Shown: piece by piece, positions 11,006 through 22,827 of the stretch | How the letters are laid out: each line of letters opens with the position of its first letter | How positions within the stretch are numbered: the first letter of the stretch is position 1 | Source of the DNA: Tragulus kanchil | Taxonomy: Eukaryota; Chordata; Mammalia; Artiodactyla; Tragulidae | DNA length: 64,000 nt | Direction of reading: 5' to 3' | NCBI GenBank assembly: GCA_022376925.1 | Contig: JAIOJX010000004.1 | Coordinates: 124,001-188,000 of the forward strand | Notes under the pieces: model-generated | The model's input: only the letters and a program-made list of their open reading frames with translations | Told to the model about the DNA's origin: nothing | The model's database searches: none | Made by a program: the position numbers and the translations under genes

Positions 11006-13056
11006 CCACTCTGTTCTTGGTTCAGTCTACCTAAAGTTTCAGACCAGCCCCAGGGGATGCACATGGCTGCAGGAAGGGCTCTCGCTCCCATGGTATCCAT
11101 ATGCCGAGGAGTGGCTGCAGTTCTGTCGCCCTAGTCACCTTTCTATATGTACCTTATAACTTACTCAGTCCTCATATCACCCATCAATTTATTAATTTCT
11201 TATTCAATGGACTCATCTGGGCTTTCCCTGTTTTCCAGGTGCTCTGCAAGAATGCCAGGACCAAAAAAAAAAAAAAAAAAGCAAAGCATCAGTCCTTGAC
11301 CTTGTCTTTACTGAGGAGGCAAACAAGTAACCCAAGAACTGCAATTTAAATATGAGAACTGCTGATGGAGGAATGCACAGCTATGGAAGACTATCAGGGA
11401 GTATTAGTGTTGCCCAAGGAGGCAGTCATAGGTGTACATTTGTGTGGAACTTGGAAAAGTGGGTTTGTATATGTTCATTATGCAAGCAATGTATGGAGCA
11501 GACACTTCAGGTAGGAGGATGGCATCTGCAAAGACAACTAAGCATGAGAGCCGAGCATTTCTAAGAATTAACCCTCAAATTCATGAGTGTTTATATCAGA
11601 AATGAAGATTGCAGGGAGCTAACTGAGTCTTAAAATGTGTTTTCTAAAAAAATGTTCATTTTTGTCTGTATTGAGTCTTGGTTGCAACAGGAGGTTTCTT
11701 TGTTGTGGCATGTGGGCTTTTCTCTAATCCTGGCATGTAGACTTAGTTGCCTCATATTATATGCAATCTTAGTTTCTCCACCAGGGGTCCAGCCCACGTT
11801 GCCTGCATTGGAAGCATGGAGTTAGCCATTGGACTGCCAGGAAAGCCCCTGTGTGCTTTAAATGTGTGCAGTTTATTATATATCAGGTAATCCTCAATAA
11901 ATTTATAAAAAGTTACTCATGCGCACTGAAACACACATCTAAGCTCATTTTTGTCAATACAATGTCAATTTAGGTCAGTAAGAGAACTGCTACCTTTTGA
12001 AGGTTTTTGGCAATATCATTTCTCAGTTTACCCTTTTAAAAAACCACTCTGTTCTTGGTTCAGTCTACCTAAAGTTTCAGACCAGCCCAGGGGATGCACA
12101 TGGCTGCAGGAAGGGCTCTCGCTCCCATGGTATCCATATGCCGAGGAGTGGCTGCAGTTCTGTCGCCCTAGTCACCTTTCTATATGTACCTTATAACTTA
12201 CTCAGTCCTCATATCACCCATCAATTTATTAATTTCTTATTCAATGGACTCATCTGGGCTTTCCCTGTTTTCCAGGTGCTCTGCAAGAATGCCAGGACCA
12301 AAAAAAAAAAAAAAAAAAGCAAAGCATCAGTCCTTGACCTTGTCTTTACTGAGGAGGCAAACAAGTAACCCAAGAACTGCAATTTAAATATGAGAACTGC
12401 TGATGGAGGAATGCACAGCTATGGAAGACTATCAGGGAGTATTAGTGTTGCCCAAGGAGGCAGTCATAGGTGTACATTTGTGTGGAACTTGGAAAAGTGG
12501 GTTTGTATATGTTCATTATGCAAGCAATGTATGGAGCAGACACTTCAGGTAGGAGGATGGCATCTGCAAAGACAACTAAGCATGAGAGCCGAGCATTTCT
12601 AAGAATTAACCCTCAAATTCATGAGTGTTTATATCAGAAATGAAGATTGCAGGGAGCTAACTGAGTCTTAAAATGTGTTTTCTAAAAAAATGTTCATTTT
12701 TGTCTGTATTGAGTCTTGGTTGCAACAGGAGGTTTCTTTGTTGTGGCATGTGGGCTTTTCTCTAATCCTGGCATGTAGACTTAGTTGCCTCATATTATAT
12801 GCAATCTTAGTTTCTCCACCAGGGGTCCAGCCCACGTTGCCTGCATTGGAAGCATGGAGTTAGCCATTGGACTGCCAGGAAAGCCCCTGTGTGCTTTAAA
12901 TGTGTGCAGTTTATTATATATCAGGTAATCCTCAATAAATTTATAAAAAGTTACTCATGCGCACTGAAACACACATCTAAGCTCATTTTTGTCAATACAA
13001 TGTCAATTTAGGTCAGTAAGAGAACTGCTACCTTTTGAAGGTTTTTTGGCAATATC
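11006..13056. repeat. Tandem duplication 5 (shift 1,038 bp)
   Basis: A is 11,006-12,017 and B is 12,044-13,056. The linker 12,018-12,043 looks like a shortened, error-rich version of 10,955-11,005, the sequence just left of A. Small C-run and T-run differences separate the copies. Confidence 0.95.
11660..11848 (-). mobile_element. CHR-type SINE (old)
   Basis: The right end reads, on minus, GGGGCTTTCCTGGCAGTCC, a decayed CHR head. The body carries CHR-like GCAATGCAGG-type blocks on minus. It is repeated at about 12,698-12,886 by duplication 5. Confidence 0.65.
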
Positions 13057-14180
13057 CATCATAGTTTTTTAAAAACATTCTTTGAGCTAGAAATTCAGAT
13101 TTTAGAAATCTTTTGTAAAGAAAGAAAAACATCAGTGCACGTATATAACGATGATTAATGCAACATTCTATAAGAGCCAAAAACATGTATCATGAATGCC
13201 TGTTAATAGGGAAATTATGTCAAATTGTGAGCTATCAGGTAGCTTTTTAAGGTTCACATCTAGTTAAAAATGCAAATACAATGAGATGTTGTTAAATAAG
13301 AAAGGCAAGCTACAGAGTACAGGGCACATACAGATCTCCTTCTACATTTCTATGTACATTTGAACAGGAGAATGAAATCAACTATTGGTTGCCTGAAAGG
13401 CTGATTGAGAATGATGGTGTTTTGACTGGGAAATGGATAACTTTTAAAATGTATACATTTGCCCACTTTCCCCCTCATTTTCCCCTTTAGAGTGAGTATG
13501 CATGAGTGCCTGATTTTGCAACCCTATGAACCCATAGTATATGCTACTTTAATCATTTTTGAAGAGCAGCTTTGAATAAATCATCTTCAAGTATCATATC
13601 CCTCAAAAAATATCATGGTAATATCCATGAGCTAATTCATGGCTGAATTTAGCACTTCTGCTGTGGGCCCACACTGCATACACTTCTATTGTACCATGTA
13701 TTGTTTTTGAATCATAAGTTATTGTTTTATTTCTGGCACGTTCATTAAGCTACAGTTTCCTCAAATGTTAGCCATGCCTTATTTATCCTCCAATACCATT
13801 TGCCTACAATGTGACTGGCAAATAGACAGTGATAAATAAACTTGATAGTCGCTCATTAGATGTGTAAATGGACAATTGGAGTCATTGGGAGAGGTGATTC
13901 AGGAGCTAGACTGGAATGAGAACCCAAGCTAAGAGACCAGGTGTCAACAAGGAACATTATTTAAGAGTAGGGTGGCTTTGGCTTTTCTAACAGCTAGAGC
14001 TATGGCCAAGGATAGAAGCAACATGCTAGAAGAGTTTCTTGATCATCCCTTTGGCTAATGGGGTGGAACAAAAAGGAGTTAACAACAACAACAACAAAAA
14101 TGGAGCATAAATTAATCACATGGAACTAGTGAACTTTTCCCAAATTATGAAGGCCCTAGCATTAAATTCACAGTGTAAAC
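13057..14180. other. Single-copy non-coding stretch
   Basis: No open reading frame of note and no duplicated block. There is a short (AAC)n run at about 14,080-14,096. I see nothing else that can be supported. Confidence 0.4.
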
Positions 14181-14184
14181 ATTT

Positions 14185-14425
14185 CTATGCCCGTCATATA
14201 TAATTTGGACAGATTAATGATTGCCTAAGGCTGGAGGGGAAGGACTAAGGAGAGATAAGGAGTGGCTGCTACTAGGTATAGGTTTCTTTGGTGAGGAGGC
14301 AATGAAAAAAATGAAAAAAAATTGATTATGATAACTCCATGAATACACAAAACAGTATTGAACTATACACTTCATATGGTTGAATTCTATGCTATGTGAA
14401 TTATATCTCAAAGCTCTTAATACAA
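14185..14425 (+). mobile_element. Old L1 3' UTR fragment
   Basis: Resembles old L1 3' ends: a GATTGCCTAAGGCTGG block, then GAACTATACACTTCATATGG and ATGTGAATTATATCTCAAAG near the end. No coding sequence remains. Confidence 0.5.
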
Positions 14426-14502
14426 TTAGTAGAGAACTGTTCCTTCTTCTACATTTTAAAAATGTTTCTTTTATTTACCTATGTATTTATGTGACTGTGC
14501 TT

Positions 14503-14776
14503 GTTTTTTTTTGGGAGGGGGACACTTCTATTGGTCCTTCATTTGTCCATTCTCGTACATCTTTGTTCTTTAGCCTGTGTGGGCCTCCCATTTCAGTGGT
14601 CTCTGTCGCTGCAGAGCACTGGCTCTGGGCACATGCACTCCAGAGCTCCAGCTCGGGAGTTGGACACATCGGTCCAGCCGCTCTGCGGCATATGGGATCT
14701 TCCCAGGCCAGGGATCAAATCAGTGCCCCTTGCACTGCAAGGCAGTGTTCTTACTCACTGGACCACCAGGGAAGCC
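14503..14776 (-). mobile_element. CHR-2-derived SINE
   Basis: On minus the head GGGCTTCCCTGGTGGTCCAG starts at about 14,776, and the body keeps the ACTCCCGAGCTGGAGCTC block. The likely target-site duplication is CTGTGCTT at 14,495-14,502 and 14,777-14,784. It is not duplicated. Confidence 0.85.
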
Positions 14777-14799
14777 CTGTGCTTATTCTTATTTGTGGC

Positions 14800-14985
14800 A
14801 GGCAAGATCTATAATTTTCATTGAGGCATGTGAGATCTTTAGTGGCATCATGTGAGTCCTTAGATGCAGCTTGAAAATTCTTAATTGCAGCATGTAGGAT
14901 GTAGTTCCCTGAACAGTGATGGAACCCAGGCCCCCTGCATAGGGAACATGGAGACTTAGCCATAGGAGGAGCCACCAGGAGGTAC
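14800..14985 (-). mobile_element. CHR-type SINE (old, diverged)
   Basis: On minus it carries CCTGGTGGCTCC at the head and CAGGGGGCCTGGGTTCCATC as B-box region, followed by AACTACATCCTACATGCTGC. It sits immediately beside the younger SINE at 14,503-14,776. Confidence 0.6.
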
Positions 14986-15183
14986 CATATTCTACATTGT
15001 ACAGAATTCTGCATTCTACAGACTATTCTGTAGTCTGTAGTCTGTAGAACAGAGTGAGTTTTCTGTGGATCCATTATTATTTGTTCCCTGATAGAATTTA
15101 CATGTGAAATTGTCCTAGAGTTTCTTCTCTTGGAAAGTTTTAAAATTTGGATTTTATACTTTAATGGATACATTGTTTTAGTT

Positions 15184-15500
15184 GCCAAATTGCGTCTGAC
15201 TGTTTGCAATCCCATTTAATTGTCGTGTCTGAGTCTTTGTGTCTGACTGTCACTCTCCAGGCTACTAAGTCCATGGGATTCCTCAGGCAAAAATACCGGA
15301 ATGGATTGGGATTTTCCTGGTGGTCCAGTGGTTGAGACTCCACACTCTCAATGCAGGGAGCATAGGTTCTATCCCTGGTTAGGAAACTAAGATTCTAAGA
15401 TCCCACATGCCCAAGACCATGAGCTAAAATAATAAGAAGAAGAAGAAGAAGAAGAATCATTAAAAAAAATACCAGAGTGGATTGCCATTCTCTGCTTATA
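15184..15500 (-). mobile_element. Bov-A/Bov-tA-type SINE split by a later insertion
   Basis: On minus the order CCATTCCGGTATTTTTGCC, then AATCCCATGGACTTAGTAGC and CAGACACAAAGACTCAGAC is the Bov-A tail. Its upstream part reappears at 15,463-15,500. The middle (15,303-15,462) is a later CHR SINE. This family is a ruminant marker. Confidence 0.75.
15303..15462 (+). mobile_element. CHR SINE nested in the Bov-A element
   Basis: Head GGGATTTTCCTGGTGGTCCA, B-box region GGTTCTATCCCTGGTTAGG, and a (AAG)n tail at about 15,432-15,455. Flanking copies of AAATACCNGANTGGATT-like sequence at about 15,291-15,307 and 15,468-15,484 look like its target-site duplication. Confidence 0.75.
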
Positions 15501-15965
15501 CTTAACATGATGTATTCAGGATTCAGTCATGCTGTAGCATGTATTACACTTCATTAAGTTTTATTACCAAATAGTATTACATGTGGATGTACTGAATTTT
15601 ATTTATTCAGTCATTAGTTGATAGAAATATGGGTTGTTTCCACTATTTGACTATTATGGATAATGGTGCTATGGATATTCTTGTACAATGCTTAAAAGGA
15701 TGTACGTTTTTATTTCTTGTAAGTAAATATATAGGTAGGAATGGAATTGCTGGGTTATGTACTAACCCTATGTTTAATCTTTTAAGGAACTGCCAGATTC
15801 TTCCAAAACAGCTACAGTCTACATTTTTACTAGCAATATATGAAGGTTCTAGTTTCTCCATGACATAACTAACCATTGCTATTATATCTCATTTTATTCT
15901 AGTCATCCTAGTAGGTATAAAGTGTTATTTAATTTTGATTTTAATTTCCTTAACAACCAATAATA
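15500..15965 (-). mobile_element. Old L1 ORF2 3' region
   Basis: Carries the plus-strand readout GGTTGTTTCCACTATTTGAC and GGAATGGAATTGCTGGGTTA, which are conserved ORF2 C-terminal motifs read in reverse. Many stops are present. Confidence 0.7.
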
Positions 15966-18108
15966 ATGAATGTCTTTTGTTGTGCATATTGGTAAGGCCC
16001 TCACATTTTATGAAGCTAACATAGTTTTGCTAACAAAACCTAAAAAACAAACTATAGTACAAGAAAATTGCATATCACTATCTCTCATGAACATAAGCAT
16101 AACACTCCCTTCAAAAAAAGTATTATCAGATCAAATTGGTAAGGCTTGTAACTGGAAGATTAAAGAGGAAAAACCGTGTGTTCGTAATAATAGATACCAA
16201 AATCATTTCACAAAATTCCATATTTATTCATTTATTTATTTGGACATTTAGCATGAAGAATCTTAGTTCCCTGACCAGGACTTGAACCTGTACCCCCTGC
16301 AGTGGAAGCACAGAGGCCTAACCACTGTACTGCCAGGGTAGTTAGTCTTTCCATATTTATTACATATATATACTCCTCAACAAACCAGGAATAAAAGGAA
16401 AATTCCTCAACTTAATAAAGAATATGTATAAAATGTCCTCAGCTAATGTCATGCTTAATGTTGAAAGATGAATGTTTTCCCTCTTAGATCAGAGACAAAA
16501 CATAGATATCTTCTGTCATTACTTCTTTTTGATATTGAACTGGAGGTCCTTACCAGTGTAATACAGCTTGAAAAAGAATTTAAAAGGAATATTGATGGGA
16601 GAGGAAGATATAAAACTGTTTCTATTCACAGAACTGTTTCTATTCTATTATTTAGGATTTTGTAGTAAATCCTAAATAATCTGAGAAAATGCTGTTAAAA
16701 TGGATAATTTCATTTAACCATATGGTAGAATGCAAGACTGAGGTACAAAAATCAATTGCTTGTTTCTGTGCTTGCAAAGAACAAGTAGAGATTGAGTTAA
16801 ATATGTATCATTTCTAAGAGCACCAGAAAACATAAAATACTTTCATATATATCTAACAAAATATAGGCATAGTGTACATGCTGATAGCTTTACACTTTCA
16901 TTAAAAGAAATTTTAAAGTGGCCAAAATAAATTGAGACATTATGTTCTTATTTGGGAATACTGAATTTATTCTAAGATGCCAATTCTTCCTAAAGCAATT
17001 TTGTATAGAAACTGCAACAACTATAGTACAAGAAAATTGCATATCACTATCTCTCATGAATGTCTTTTGTTGTGCATATTGGTAAGGCCCTCACATTTTA
17101 TGAAGCTAACATAGTTTTGCTAACAAAACCTAAAAAACAAACTATAGTACAAGAAAATTGCATATCACTATCTCTCATGAACATAAGCATAACACTCCCT
17201 TCAAAAAAAGTATTATCAGATCAAATTGGTAAGGCTTGTAACTGGAAGATTAAAGAGGAAAAACCGTGTGTTCGTAATAATAGATACCAAAATCATTTCA
17301 CAAAATTCCATATTTATTCATTTATTTATTTGGACATTTAGCATGAAGAATCTTAGTTCCCTGACCAGGACTTGAACCTGTACCCCCTGCAGTGGAAGCA
17401 CAGAGGCCTAACCACTGTACTGCCAGGGTAGTTAGTCTTTCCATATTTATTACATATATATACTCCTCAACAAACCAGGAATAAAAGGAAAATTCCTCAA
17501 CTTAATAAAGAATATGTATAAAATGTCCTCAGCTAATGTCATGCTTAATGTTGAAAGATGAATGTTTTCCCCTCTTAGATCAGAGACAAAATATAGATAT
17601 CTTCTGTCATTACTTCTTTTTGATATTGAACTGGAGGTCCTTACCAGTGTAATACAGCTTGAAAAAGAATTTAAAAGGAATATTGATGGGAGAGGAAGAT
17701 ATAAAACTGTTTCTATTCACAGAACTGTTTCTATTCTATTATTTAGGATTTTGTAGTAAATCCTAAATAATCTGAGAAAATGCTGTTAAAATGGATAATT
17801 TCATTTAACCATATGGTAGAATGCAAGACTGAGGTACAAAAATCAATTGCTTGTTTCTGTGCTTGCAAAGAACAAGTAGAGATTGAGTTAAATATGTATC
17901 ATTTCTAAGAGCACCAGAAAACATAAAATACTTTCATATATATCTAACAAAATATAGGCATAGTGTACATGCTGATAGCTTTACACTTTCATTAAAAGAA
18001 ATTTTAAAGTGGCCAAAATAAATTGAGACATTATGTTCTTATTTGGGAATACTGAATTTTTATTGCTAAGATGCCAATTCTTCCTAAAGCAATTTTGTAT
18101 AGAAACTG
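15966..18108. repeat. Tandem duplication 6 (shift 1,090 bp) with a copied linker
   Basis: A is 15,966-17,014 and B is 17,056-18,108. The linker ends with 41 bases (17,019-17,059) identical to 16,050-16,090 inside A. The copies differ by small indels such as one extra C near 17,572. Confidence 0.95.
16226..16345 (-). mobile_element. CHR-type SINE fragment
   Basis: On minus: CCCTGGCAGTACAGTGGTTA head, GGTTCAAGTCCTGGTCAGGG B-box region, then AACTAAGATTC. This is a standard CHR order. It is repeated at 17,316-17,435 by duplication 6. Confidence 0.75.
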
Positions 18109-18134
18109 ACAAAAGTAATTTTAAAATTTATATG

Positions 18135-18405
18135 GGGGTTTTCCTGGTGGTCCAATGGGTAGGGAGTCCACCTTGCAGTGGCAGGAGGCACCAGTTCAAT
18201 CCCTGGCCCAGGGGATCCCTCGTTCTGCAGAGTGGCTGGACTGGTGTGTCCGGTTATGAGTGGGTGGTCTGAAGCATGTGAGTCCAGAGCCAGAGCTCTG
18301 TAACGAGAAAGGCCACTGCAATGGGAGGTCCACACATGCCAAAGAATAAACATTGATGAAAAATAAATGATGCAGAAGCAAAAACAAACAAAAAAGGAGT
18401 AGTTA
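18135..18405 (+). mobile_element. CHR-2-derived SINE inside the old L1
   Basis: Target-site duplication of about 17 bp, near AATTTTAAAA..TTATATGG, at 18,118-18,134 and 18,408-18,427. The head GTTTTCCTGGTGGTCCAATG is slightly decayed. The duplicate at 19,196-19,466 comes from duplication 7. Confidence 0.85.
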
Positions 18406-19195
18406 GAAATTTTAAAAAATTATATGGAAGGGCAAAGACCTAAATAGCTAAAACAATTTGGTGAAAAAATGAACAAAAATTTTTGGAATCACAGTTCAAT
18501 AATTAAGATAATATTTTGTTGGAGAAAGTATAGGTATATCAATGAGACAAAACAGGGTTGAGAAATATGCTCACACTTATATGGTCATCTGATCTTTAGC
18601 TAAGATGAAAAGATCATCCAACAGAGAAATGATAGTCTTTTCAATGTTTGATGCTAAAACAATTGAACATCTCTATAAACACATACACACACACACAAGG
18701 AAAAGAATAAATTTGCATCTCTACCTGTACAGTATGAAAATTAACTCAAAGTGTATCCCAGACCTACATGTGAAAACTCCAAAATTTCTAGAAAATATAT
18801 AGAGGAAAATCCTTTTGTCCCTTGATTAGACAAAGATACCTCAGATACCACACTAAAACCTGATCTATACACATACAAAGACACTATTAAGGAAAAAACA
18901 AAATCAATTGCTTGTTTCTGTGCTTGCAAAGAACAAGTAGAGATTGAGTTAAATATGTATCATTTCTAAGAGCACCAGAAAACATAAAATACTTTCATAT
19001 ATATCTAACAAAATATAGGCATAGTGTACATGCTGATAGCTTTACACTTTCATTAAAAGAAATTTTAAAGTGGCCAAAATAAATTGAGACATTATGTTCT
19101 TATTTGGGAATACTGAATTTTTATTGCTAAGATGCCAATTCTTCCTAAAGCAATTTTGTATAGAAACTGACAAAAGTAATTTTAAAATTTATATG

Positions 19196-19466
19196 GGGGT
19201 TTTCCTGGTGGTCCAATGGGTAGGGAGTCCACCTTGCAGTGGCAGGAGGCACCAGTTCAATCCCTGGCCCAGGGGATCCCTCGTTCTGCAGAGTGGCTGG
19301 ACTGGTGTGTCCGGTTATGAGTGGGTGGTCTGAAGCATGTGAGTCCAGAGCCAGAGCTCTGTAACGAGAAAGGCCACTGCAATGGGAGGTCCACACATGC
19401 CAAAGAATAAACATTGATGAAAAATAAATGATGCAGAAGCAAAAACAAACAAAAAAGGAGTAGTTA
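19196..19466 (+). mobile_element. Same SINE, duplication 7 B copy
   Basis: Same sequence and same flanks as 18,135-18,405, so it is not an independent insertion. Confidence 0.85.
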
Positions 19467-20530
19467 GAAATTTTAAAAAATTATATGGAAGGGCAAAGAC
19501 CTAAATAGCTAAAACAATTTGGTGAAAAAATGAACAAAAATTTTTGGAATCACAGTTCAATAATTAAGATAATATTTTGTTGGAGAAAGTATAGGTATAT
19601 CAATGAGACAAAACAGGGTTGAGAAATATGCTCACACTTATATGGTCATCTGATCTTTAGCTAAGATGAAAAGATCATCCAACAGAGAAATGATAGTCTT
19701 TTCAATGTTTGATGCTAAAACAATTGAACATCTCTATAAACACATACACACACACACAAGGAAAAGAATAAATTTGCATCTCTACCTGTACAGTATGAAA
19801 ATTAACTCAAAGTGTATCCCAGACCTACATGTGAAAACTCCAAAATTTCTAGAAAATATATAGAGGAAAATCCTTTTGTCCCTTGATTAGACAAAGATAC
19901 CTCAGATACCACACTAAAACCTGATCTATACACATACAAAGACACTATTAAGGAAAAAACAAAATAAGATTTCTGGTGGGAATATAAAATGATAAAGCAG
20001 TCTCTTGTAAAAACAAACAAAAAAACCCAAACAAACATGCTTAACCATATGACCCAGCAATCCCACTCCTAGGTATACTCAAGTGAAATAAATATTTAGG
20101 TTCACACAAAAATATACATGAATATTTGTAGTGACTTTACCGATAATAGCCCCAAACTGAAAAGAATCCAATGTTTGTCAACTGGTGAATAGACAAACCA
20201 ACCATGGTACATCTACATAAAGGAAGATTACTAGGAGTGACCTGTTGATACATGCAACAGTATGCTGTATAATTCTAATTTCATTTATATGACATTTTGA
20301 AAATGGCAAAACTATAAAAGCAAACAAAACTCTGGTTGATCAAGGGAAGAAGGGCTTACTATAAGTGGATATAAGGGAATATTCAGGGTGGTGAAAATTT
20401 TCTGTTATGAGTATGGTTATAGCTATCAATTTTTTTCTTTGGTACAATTTGTAGAACTTCTTGTTAAAAAGGTAAATTTAAGCTTTATAAATTATCCCTT
20501 AATATTTTACTCGATATAAATTATATCTGA

Positions 20531-20849
20531 ATAAAGGAAAACAAAAATTATTAGCATGTTTATGGTGGTGGTAGTAGGGTAGTTAAGATGTATAGGGAGT
20601 GGTAACATACATTTGTATTCCAACTATGCAGCTTAACTTATTTTTACCCTCTCTGGACTCAGTCATATTTCTCCATTTTTTTTCCAATAAGAATGTTGAA
20701 TGTGAAAATAACTGGAATACAGTGTCTTCTACTCTTGGCATTCTATGATGCCTGAAGATTTGATTTCCCTAGTTGCTCTGTATACCTTCAGTCTCTGAGA
20801 CCAGTCACTTTGGTTGAGGTCTGGACTAGAACCATCTTAAGAATCATTA
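20531..20849. other. Single-copy spacer left of the plus L1
   Basis: No gene or recognisable repeat. It separates the end of the old L1 from the 5' end of the young L1. Confidence 0.4.
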
Positions 20850-22827
20850 CCAGAAGATGGGGGAGGAATGAGGGGAAGATATCACCACTCCCCAACAGAA
20901 TCACCAGAACTAATCAAGAAATGAACCACAACCAACAAATCAGCCACTAGATGACAGAAGAATTCCATAGGTCCGCGAGAGTAGAAGAGTGAATAGCCAG
21001 AAATTTCCCAGAGCTACAGTTCTAAGAATCCTCTATCCTAACACACATGCCAGACCGCACAGACAGAGAGCGCACCAGCAAGTGCCCTAAAAGGGGGACC
21101 TAAGTGGAGGCTCGAGGGAGAGAGGGCAGCAATCAGCGTGAAAACTCCAAAAATCCGCCCGGATCACCGGCAGAAATTAAGACACTGTGAAGATAGGATA
21201 CTGGAGCAGGGCCAGACGGAATGAGTGCTGCCTAGCGACCTGGAGAAGGGAGGGAGCGCCCAGTGTGAAAATCGCGCCGCTCGGCCGGGCGAAAATCGCG
21301 ACTTTCTGCCTGGCACAGGGTGCGTTCAAACACTCCTAGTGGGGGGCTGGCTGAAGGGGAAGTCGCCCACAGATTGCTGACCAGGGACAGGGCTCGAGCC
21401 AGACAGGGAAACTTGTGCCTGCCTTTGGGACTTGGATGCGTAACTGGCAGTGTGCATGCGCCAGTGGCGGAGGACTCCGTGCACCCCCATAGCTACACCC
21501 GCAGCAGAAGAAGCCAGGAGAAGGGCAGGTATCAGAGGCTACCGGGGGATGGGAGGTGGGGGGTGGGGAGGGTGGGGGTGTTGGTGCGTGGCAGAGCCAG
21601 GGCGCTTCCTCCCAACATGGGATTGTGCCTGCACCGTGGGCCCCCGCCCGAAGGACTGGGATCAGCCCACCTTCCCAGCCAGCACCTGAGCTTGTAGACC
21701 GGTGCCATAAGGGAAAGGCTACATCATCAAGACAACACCATCAAGAGCAGACTGGCTTCCACCAGACAGATGAGAGAATAAAAACCAGGCACAGTATTTA
21801 GCTTTTTTGCTTATCTGTTGCAGATGGTTCTGTTTATTCGTTTGATCGGTCAGGTTTGGGGTTGTTTTGTTTTTTCTTTTTTCTCTTTTATCTCTTCTTA
21901 TTAAGTTTCTCTTCCCTTTTTTAACTTTTAATCTATTTTTTAATTTTTAATTATTAATTTATACGTTTTTTTTTAAATTTTAATTCTTGAACATCTAATT
22001 TGCTTTCCTCTTTCCCACTCCTTCCTCCTTCTATGTTCTAAATCTAAAACTTTCTCCTATCTACCACTATCATCTAGATAAATGTTTCCTACCTTCCTGT
22101 CTCCACTATTCTCTTCCACCTGCACTAAACAATACAACACAATAATCTTGGATACGTAACCCTATAAAATCCTTCCAAGTCGAATCCATTCCTTCTCATT
22201 ACACATACACTCTCCACCTCCTCACCCCCAACACATGTCTTAGTTAAAAATTGCTTTCAATGACGAAATAGTCCAAGCCAGGATATGTTCCAGATCTATT
22301 TTTCCAGGCATTATTTTAATTAATTCAGAGCTTAGCGGGCAAGTACCATCTTTGATTGCATCATTTGCCAGAAAAATTTCTTATACTTTGTCACTGTAGG
22401 AATGGTTAGATGTGGTTATTGCTGTGTATGTATGTATATCTTATGACTATGTTAGAAAACATCTGCATGCTTTTATGACTGTCACCCATTAGGAACACAC
22501 CTCTTGCTCCTCAGATGCTAGTATCTGAACTAATATCATGGAACACAATAGCAAACCAGACATTGAGCCTACACCCCCTGACCAATCATCAAACCAAGGA
22601 TCCTCGGAGTGCAAGCCTTGATTCCAAGACCCCACATTATCAAAGAACATAAAAAACTAGAGATTGTTCACCTGTAAACAAGACCGAACACCACCCAAGA
22701 CACAAACCATTGAACCCTTCTAGAAGGACAGAAAACCAAAGGAAGGGAGAAGTCAACCAAGAAGCCTGGTGGGGAAAAGAACTCCATACACACAGACACC
22801 CACAAAGAAACAAAAACTAACCTAATA
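20850..22827 (+). promoter_or_regulatory. L1 5' UTR with internal promoter region
   Basis: The start AGATGGGGGAGGAATGAGGG aligns with the start of the minus element (on minus AGATGGTGGAGGAATGAGGG, from about 52,813). A CpG- and G-rich part spans about 21,220-21,700, followed by a pyrimidine-rich stretch (21,860-22,110). Known: L1 5' UTRs hold an internal RNA polymerase II promoter. Small ORFs here (for example 21,320-21,697) are incidental. Confidence 0.7.

Larger units (their letters stand above)
17839..19965. repeat. Tandem duplication 7 (shift 1,061 bp), chained to duplication 6
   Basis: A is 17,839-18,899 and B is 18,900-19,965. The joint has 5-6 bp of microhomology (CAAAAT). The stretch starting AATCAATTGCTTG is present three times (16,751; 17,841; 18,902). 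Confidence 0.95.
16380..20530 (+). mobile_element. Old L1, ORF2 middle through 3' end
   Basis: The frame at 16,468-16,665 gives FPLRSET...LLLFDIELEVL, a decayed form of the L1 RT region before the catalytic FADD box. Later stretches include CCAGCAATCCCACTCCTAGG at about 20,054 and a polyadenylation-like TTATATCTGAATAAAGG end at about 20,520. It is interrupted by the CHR fragment at 16,226 (just upstream), a young SINE at 18,135, and duplications 6 and 7. Nothing here is coding now. Confidence 0.75.

Noticed and set aside
14751..15215. 154-codon minus ORF
   Set aside because: It runs through two SINEs and a Bov-A fragment and has no family motif; chance open frame.
21320..21801. Overlapping 80-125 codon ORFs in GC-rich DNA
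   Set aside because: They lie in the L1 5' UTR, overlap each other in three frames and match no domain; stop codons are simply rare in CpG-rich sequence.
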